Source of the DNA: Hirsutella rhossiliensis
Lineage: Eukaryota; Ascomycota; Sordariomycetes; Hypocreales; Ophiocordycipitaceae
Direction: 5' to 3'
NCBI RefSeq assembly: GCF_020360975.1
Contig: NW_025408675.1
Coordinates: 1,736,001-1,800,000 of the forward strand
Length of the DNA: 64,000 nt
A model generated the notes under the pieces. That model worked only from the letters and a program-made list of their open reading frames with translations. It searched no databases and was not told the DNA's origin. The position numbers were made by a program, and so were the translations under genes. Shown one piece after another: positions 57,470-64,000 of this stretch. How positions within the stretch are numbered: position 1 is the first letter of the stretch; each line of letters begins with the position of its first letter.

Positions 57470-60400
57470 ATATATTTAAAGGCTTATTATATATTAGGTA
57501 GATATATAGCTAGACTCCTTTATATTACTACTTATAAAATAGGTTAAAGCTATAATTATACTATCTTACTTAAATTAAGCTACTAGTAAAAGAGAATCCG
57601 GTTTCTTAGACTAGTTCTAGAAATATAAAAGCTTATATAAGTAGAAGCTAAGGAATCTAAAAGTAAGCGATATAAGAAAAAAAGTAAGAAGGTTATTAGT
57701 TATTATAATTATAAATAATATATAATAAAGTAATATATATAATTAAATAATCTATATAACTATAATAAGGATTAATACCTATAAAGGGAAAAGATAAAGA
57801 GTTAAAGAAGATATAAAGGAAATTAAGATAATAAGAATAGTAAAAACTAGCTTAAAGATTATCCCTATATATTATAGATATAGAGTAGATCTAGATAAGA
57901 AGTTTACTAGACTTATAGATAAAATCGTCGGAGAAATTATATATAAAAGAATCCCGATCCCTTTAAATTACTTAATTAACTTTATTTCCTAACTAAGTAA
58001 GAGACTTAGTATAAGATATATAGATATAGCCTAAGGTATAGAAAATACTAAGTTCTAGACCTTAGAGAAAGTAAAGAGTAATATAAGACCTTATAGAGCT
58101 ATAATAATAGTTATAAAAGTAGCTAAAGATAATATAGAGAGTAGTTTACTCCTTCTTAAATATCTATAAGGAAAACTTATAGTAGCTTTAATATAAGTTA
58201 AAGAATAAGATAAAGAATACTAGGTCGAACTAATTAAGCTTACTTACCTTACTTATAAAGAATCGGATTATAAGTACCTTAAAGTCTAATAAGTACTAAA
58301 AGAAGTTAGGTTTATAATTAATATAATTAGTATAATATAACTAGCCTAATAACTATTTAATTAATAAACTCTAGAGGTAATAAGACTAGAAAAAGACGAA
58401 TTTATTATATAGGAAGTAGTATTCTTAATAAGATACTAAGAGATAACTTTAAAGGACCTTATAGTAATTCCTATAATATATATAAATATAGTCTTTATAC
58501 CTTTCTACTCGCTTAAGTATATATAAGACCTACCCTATATTTAAGTATAGCTTAGTAGCTAGAAAGCTAAAGTTTTAAGCGCCTTAATTAATACTAGGTT
58601 TAAAGGAAACCTTATTACTAAAAGATATATAAACGTATATACGCTTAAAATCCTATTAATAAGAGTATTAATAATAGCGTATACTAGGTCCCCTATAAAT
58701 ATAGTTAGGGAGGTAAAGACTAATCTTTATTTAAGTATAGCCTAGATACTAATCCGTCTTTATATTATACTAGATAGAGTCTTAGTCCCTTTTATCTTAG
58801 GTATACTATTTATTAAAGCTATGCGTATATTATTTAATTATTCTTTAAGGAACGGCGATATATAGGTTAAATATTAAATTAGTACTATCTAGGTAGTTAC
58901 GCTAGTAGTAGGAGCTATTAAATAGGAGCTTCTAGATAAGGTCGATATAGTAAAATCCTTTTAGACTATAACCTTAATAGTTAATAAAAATATATATAAA
59001 AGACTAAAGCTTAAGGAGACTATATAGGAAATAGCGACCTAGCTCCTAAGAAATTATTTTTAGGCTTTAGTAATAAAAGTTAAAGAAGATAACCTAAGAG
59101 CTACTTAATAATTATAAAGAAAACCCCTTATAGATACCTTAATAGCCGAGATTCTCTTACTAAGAGGTAAGATCCTTAGTTATAAAGGGGGCGCTAACTA
59201 AGTCCTTAACCTAGCCTATACTAACGTAAACGAGCCCTTAATAGTACTAGTATAATAGTAATTAATTATAGATAAAGGAGATAAGGCGATTCTAGCTATT
59301 AAATCTAAAATAGTAAAAGAGATTATTAAAGTTATAGTTATAGAGGCTATAGGAGAATTTAAGAAAAATATTATTAAAGCTAAAAATAAGTTTAAAAAGA
59401 TCTAAAAGGTTAAAGTTAAGATAAGGAGGAAACGACTTATTAAATTATATAATCTAAGAGTTAATACTCTCTTTAAAAGAAAAGTAAATAAGATTAACCC
59501 TATTAATAATACTTTATTAAATAGCTTAATGCTAGAAGGAGACCTTAATAAAAAGAAAACTAAATAAAATACTATTAAAGATAAGATATAGCTTAGACCC
59601 TACCTAGAATACTTAATAGGAAAATTCTTAGGTATATAGAAAGGAAAGTAGCTAATATAAGAAAGACTTAAAGTAATTTATAAATAATTTAAGGGCTTTC
59701 TTATAAAGGTAGAAATCTAGATCTTTAATAGTATTCTATTTAATAAGGAAGTAGTATTATCCTAGGACTTTATAAAAAGAGGTAAAGTCGACTTAGCTAT
59801 AGCCCCCTTATAAGTTATTAGGATAATAAAATATAAGATATAGTAAGTAGCTTTAATCTTAATCTTAAAAGTAATAAAGTAGAAAGTTATTAATATCCTT
59901 AAAATTAAACTAGAAATAAGAGTCCTTAAAGAAAGGCATAGGCCTTATAAGAACCCCTTTTTCCTAGTAGTAAAGAAAGATAAAGGACTACGCTTAATTA
60001 ATTCCGCTATATATATAAATACTATTATAATAAAAGATATAAACCTACCGTTAAATATAAATAAGTTTAGTAACTACTTCTTAATATATAAGATCCTTTC
60101 CCTCCTAGACCTTTTTTTAGCCTATAATTAGATCCCTCTTAATATTAAAAGCTATAACTTAACGATATTCGCGATACTTATTAGCCTCTTATATATATAT
60201 ATACTCCCTTAAGGGGCTATAAACTTAGTCGGCTAATTTATAAGGATAATATAAAGAATCCTATAAGACTTTATACTAAATATCTATAAGAATTTCCTTA
60301 ATAATATAGGTATTAAGGGGCCCGATATAACGTATAATAATAAAAAGGTAGCGCTAAGAGGAAGGAGATTTATCTTTAAATCCCTTATTAACCTTAATAA

Positions 60401-61389
60401 AGTCTTAGTTAATATTAAACCCTTTAGTTATATAATTATAAGGGCTAAATCGAAATTCTATTAGTAAGTAACTAAAGTTATTAGTTATATTTATAAAATA
60501 AATAAAAGGTGCCTTATAGAAGCTAAAGTTATTAAAATTAAGGAATAGATAAAATACCTTAATATAATATATATTAAAGCTTTCCTTAGTATTATAGGAT
60601 ACTATTAAATCTAGATTAAATAGTTCGCTATCTTAGTAAAACCCCTTATAGACCTATTAAAAAAAGAAGTCTATTAGAAATAAGGAGATAATTAAGTAAA
60701 AGCAATAGCTGCCCTTAAGGAAGCTATTACTAATCTAGTCTTTTTAGTATCCCTTAATATTAGCCTAGGAAGAAGAGATATTATTCTAATATATAATACT
60801 AGTTTACTTAGCGAGGGGGCAGTCTTAATATAAATCGTTAATAAAAAGAGGCACCCTATAAGGTTTAAAAGTAAAACGTAGTTATTAATAGAAACTAAAT
60901 ATAATATAATAAAGAGGGAGTATAAAGCTATATTAAGTGCGCTTAAGAGACTAATATATAGGTCTTTATTAATTAACTATAAGGTGCCCTTAAAGACGTC
61001 CTTAGAGCTATAGTAACTTACTAAATAAGCTATATTTTCCTCTTTAACTTTACTATATAATATATTAAAGGTAAGAAGAATAGCGTAGCCGATAGACTCT
61101 TAAGAAAGCTTAAAGGACCTTCTAATATATTAAATAAGGAAATAAAAGGCGATATTAAAGAATTTATAGACTTTTACTTAAACGTAGTATAAGGGACTAA
61201 GCTATAAGGGGATTACTTAAAGGAATCGAGGATAATTATAGACTTCCTTTAAACGTTAAAATAACTAAAGGGTCTTTCTAAATAAGACTATAAGAAGCTA
61301 CGTTTAAAGAGTCTAAATTTCTACGTTAAAAATTAAAAGCTTTAGCGACTCCCTAAGAAGGAAGAAAGGGGACCTATACTAATTATAGA
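57470..61389 (+). pseudogene. pol remnant of A2: protease, reverse transcriptase, RNase H, integrase start
   Basis: Protease is at about 58560-58840 (ALINTRFKGNLI, Asp to Asn at the active site). Reverse transcriptase is at about 59925-60460, with RPYKNPFFLVVKKDKGL near 59940. The catalytic FLDD is FLNN here too, near 60295-60305. RNase H is at about 60730-61080 with the 38-bp deletion. The integrase start is interrupted by Db at 61390. Confidence 0.77.
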
Positions 61390-61957
61390 TATAAGGAACG
61401 GTGTTCCTACTATAAATAAAGTAGCTATAATATACTCTCCCGATTATATAAGCTAATAAGTAGAATATTAATTATAGATAAAATCTTATCCTATAGAGCA
61501 AGAATCGCTCGTTATTTTATATATTATTATGCATTAAACGGGTTGCCGGTTATCGTATAATCGGGAATCGAAGGAATAGAGCTAGCTTAGAATGCTAGCT
61601 AAGACCTCTTAAGAATACTAGCACGACCAACCTCCTTTAAACACGAGTATTAGTGGAACTAAGACACTTCTAGATTTACTCGAGGTATCACGGAATTCCC
61701 TAGTCTTAGGGCTATATAGCAGCCTAAATCTAGTCCCGAAAGGTTCTTCCGTTTAGCTGCAATTATCTATATAAGACAGTATGTCCGCTAGTAGATAGAT
61801 TAAGAATCATTAACTTTAACACCTCTTCTATATACTAATATATTACTAATAAATTCTATTAAAAGTCCTACCTTATACTCCTTCTTCCCCTCTATTTTAT
61901 AGTCTTACGTGATTCCTTAATTTCCTAAAATTCCGCTTTTACTTATATACCTTAAGA
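61390..61957 (-). mobile_element. Element D, copy Db: 568-bp LTR-like insertion in A2 integrase
   Basis: It is flanked by the perfect duplication ATAGA (61385-61389 and 61958-61962). The A1 copy shows the empty site at 11456-11460. The sequence keeps many CA/TG (for example AGACAGTATGTCC, CACGACCAACC, GTGGAAC), much more than the host A2. Opposite orientation to Da, 6.7 kb away. Confidence 0.88.
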
Positions 61958-61962
61958 ATAGA

Positions 61963-63330
61963 CGACTTAAAAGAACGGAAAAGGATTCTCGTAAAGTACT
62001 ATATATAAATAGGATATAAAGGACGATAAGTTATATATATATTTATAAAGAATAGGTATTAGTAGGCTAGCCTTTAAAACGATATTTATAGCGTAATCTC
62101 TTCCTATAAAGAATACTAATACTTTATAACTAAGAGACCCTAGGAAGTTATAACCGCGACCGTGCCTAGCTACCCTATAAGTAAGATTTACTTCGATAGC
62201 TAGTATATACTATCTAATTATAGGTATTTATACCTTATAAAAGTATAAGACGACCTTACTAAATAAGTAAAAGTAACCCTAGTTAAAGGAATTACTATAA
62301 GAGCTATAACTAAATTTATACTATTTATTATTTATAGGTATAGCGTAATACTATACGCTATAATTAATAGAGGGCCTAAAATAAAAAAAGACTTTAAGTA
62401 TATCTTAGAAGATATAAGCGTTAAAGTTATTTAAACTTTAATATATAATTTAAAGGTAAACGTAGTAGTAAAATAAAGGCACTAAAGGTTAATAATAGTA
62501 CTTATAAAAATAGTAGAGAAAAAAGGTAAGTAGATTAAATACCTTAACTAAGTAATCCTTATAGACTAAATAGTAGTTAAAAAGTCTTATAGAATATTAG
62601 CTTTCTACCTACTATATAGATAGGAACTAGTACTACCTCTTAAGGTAGAATACTTAACTTAGCGACTAATTAACTAAGATAAAGTAAAGATAAGAAAAGA
62701 ATTATTTAAAGTATAAGTATAAGTTTTAAAAAAGAAAGAAAAAGATATAAAAAAAGCTAAGAAAAGAGTAATAAGATATCGGAATCGATTAATAGAAAGG
62801 ATAGATAAAGCTAATAAGTATATAATATAGAAAGAAAGCCTATAACCTAGAGACCTTATTTTACTATTTAACGTAAGACGATTAAATAATCTAAGGAGGT
62901 AAGCTAAGTATTAAATAAGGTAGAACGGTCCCTTTTAAGTAGTATCGCGCTTAAAGTAGTCTAGGGCGTATAGGATTAAGACTTTAGATAAAATTATACT
63001 TAATAAGATAATCTTAGGAGAGTATTTAAAGAAGTTTAAAAAGGATAAAGAAGGTTAATAGTACTTTATTAAGGACGACTAGTTACTTTAAGATAAGATT
63101 ACTCTTAATAAGAAGAGGAAGGAAGAAATAATAGATAAAGTAAATAATTTACTACTTTTACTAAGTAAAGAAGCCTTAGATTAAATAGTACTATAGTTAT
63201 AATAACTCCTTAATAAACCTTAAAAGGATTAAAGCTAGGAAGAGAAAGAAGAGACTATAGATACCTAAGAAAGGCCTAAGGTATACGATTAAGGTTTAGC
63301 TACTATAACTTAATAAAGTAAAAAAAGATG
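61963..63330 (+). pseudogene. Integrase remnant of A2 (continuation)
   Basis: Colinear with 11461-12800 of A1. The zinc-binding segment near 62020-62140 and the catalytic core near 62160-62560 are followed by a long charged C-terminal tail to about 63270. No chromodomain is visible, which separates family A from family I. Confidence 0.72.
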
Positions 63331-64000
63331 TTTATATAGGAGCCTTAAAGACGTTAATTTAATAAGAAAAAGAAGAGGTAAAAAGGAGCTAAGGAGGAAA
63401 AGGCAGTAAAGATAAAAATCTATAACTATTATAAGAAGTATACTAAAACCTAACTAGTAACTAAGGCACCGTTTAACTATTTAATCGAAGGACGACTATA
63501 GTAGCTAAGATATTTATAAGCGCCCTACCTACTACCTTATTATTTTAAATTTTCTACCTAAAGCTCCTTAAGTAAATAAAGATAATATTTCCTACCCTTT
63601 CTTAATAATAACCTACCTTTTACTACCTTAAAGAAGATAAATAAAGATATAATTAAATAAGAAAATAAGAAAATAAATATTCTTACTACCTACCTCCTTT
63701 AAGAATAGGATTTTTTACTTTATAGATAGGGATATTTATTCTTTATTATAAAAGGGGAGACCCGCTATAGTAAAAATAAATACGCTTATAAGATAAATTT
63801 TAATATATTTTCGACTTACTAAATTAAACGTATATAACCTTAAGAAAAAAACTTTTACTATTAAAGATAGCGACTAAATAAGGCTACCTACTCTTATTAA
63901 ACTTACTATAGGCTACTATAAAGCGAACTTAAAGACTATTTAATTATTACTTAAGAGAGAGCTCGTTAAACCTATATAATCTCTTTTTAGGTAAAATAGG
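63331..64000. other. A2 sequence downstream of integrase, to the window end
   Basis: It matches 12800-13500 of A1. The purine run near 63750 (AAAAGGGGAGA) is conserved with A1. No domain is recognised, and the 3' LTR lies outside the window. Confidence 0.5.

Larger units (their letters stand above)
55241..64000 (+). mobile_element. Ty3/gypsy-like element A2, continuing beyond the window
   Basis: A2 is colinear with A1 from 5272 to about 13505. The 5' LTR is at 55241-55615. It carries the Db insertion in integrase and lacks about 38 bp relative to A1 near 60950 (A1 10985-11025). It is RIPed independently of A1, with private transitions on both. Confidence 0.85.

Noticed and set aside
1..64000. 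Open reading frames of a few hundred bases on all six frames
   Set aside because: They lack ATG, are interrupted by TAA/TAG and coincide with RIPed transposon sequence; none is a credible intact gene.
1..64000. CRISPR array, prophage or bacterial genomic island
   Set aside because: There are no short regularly spaced repeats, no Shine-Dalgarno-led genes, and all recognisable proteins are eukaryotic retroelements.
1..64000. Mitochondrial DNA, because of the high A+T content
   Set aside because: No mitochondrial gene, tRNA or rRNA is present, and the A+T bias is due to CA/TG loss in nuclear retroelements.
1..64000. A centromere
   Set aside because: Nested RIPed elements also form pericentromeric, subtelomeric and interspersed AT-rich blocks in these fungi; nothing in the sequence decides between them, and there are no telomere repeats.

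Overview
This window is a transposon graveyard from a filamentous ascomycete (Pezizomycotina) genome. The clearest evidence is base composition. The dinucleotides CA and TG are almost missing on both strands while TA, AG, CT, CC, GG and even CG remain common, which is what repeat-induced point mutation (RIP, CpA to TpA) leaves behind. ATG and TGA are therefore rare, in-frame stops are TAA or TAG that go back to CAA, CAG, CGA or TGG codons, and no intact gene is visible. I found no rRNA gene, no functional tRNA gene and no host gene.

Almost all of the sequence can be assigned to a few repeat families arranged as nested insertions; letters are my own labels. G is a Ty1/copia element (copies at 1-839, 4088-5271 joined to 37682-39114, 23053-26211, and a full copy 42963-49159). 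A is a Ty3/gypsy-like element with 375-bp LTRs (A1 5272-37681 including everything nested in it, A2 55241 to the window end, and a solo LTR at 53753-54700). I is a chromodomain Ty3/gypsy element with 257-bp LTRs (I1 30150-34007; I2 from 39115 to at least 55240). H is another Ty3/gypsy family with 470-bp LTRs. J is a Tad/I-like LINE (840 to about 3900). B is a small non-autonomous LTR element. C (about 695 bp) and D (568 bp) are solo-LTR-like elements. There are two copies of a tRNA-derived SINE and two copies of a very small LTR element (TRIM).

Layout: 1-839 copia end; 840-3900 LINE; 4088-39114 one copia copy split by the 32-kb nest of A1, which contains B, C, H, G, SINE, I and other fragments; 39115-55240 element I2 on the minus strand, split by a TRIM, a solo LTR of its own family, a complete copia G3, a second TRIM, a SINE, an H solo LTR and an A solo LTR that itself carries D; 55241-64000 a second A element carrying the other D copy. 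The order of insertion can be read from target-site duplications and from paralogous empty sites.

The most notable signals are: (1) the two TRIMs (397 and 372 bp) share with copia G both the primer-binding site next to the LTR (GTTATAAGCCC, the RIP form of a complement to the anticodon arm of initiator tRNA-Met) and the polypurine tract with LTR start (CTAAGGGGGT(G/A) then T(G/A)TCG), so they look like its parasites; (2) TRIM1 is nearly free of RIP although all around it is saturated; (3) the chromodomain element I carries a long reading frame antisense to pol between pol and its 3' LTR, present in both copies; (4) a SINE with recognisable A and B boxes, a (TAA)n tail in one copy and a perfect 15-bp target duplication in the other. 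Coordinates of LTR, TRIM, SINE and D ends are read base by base; those of degenerate coding regions are approximate.
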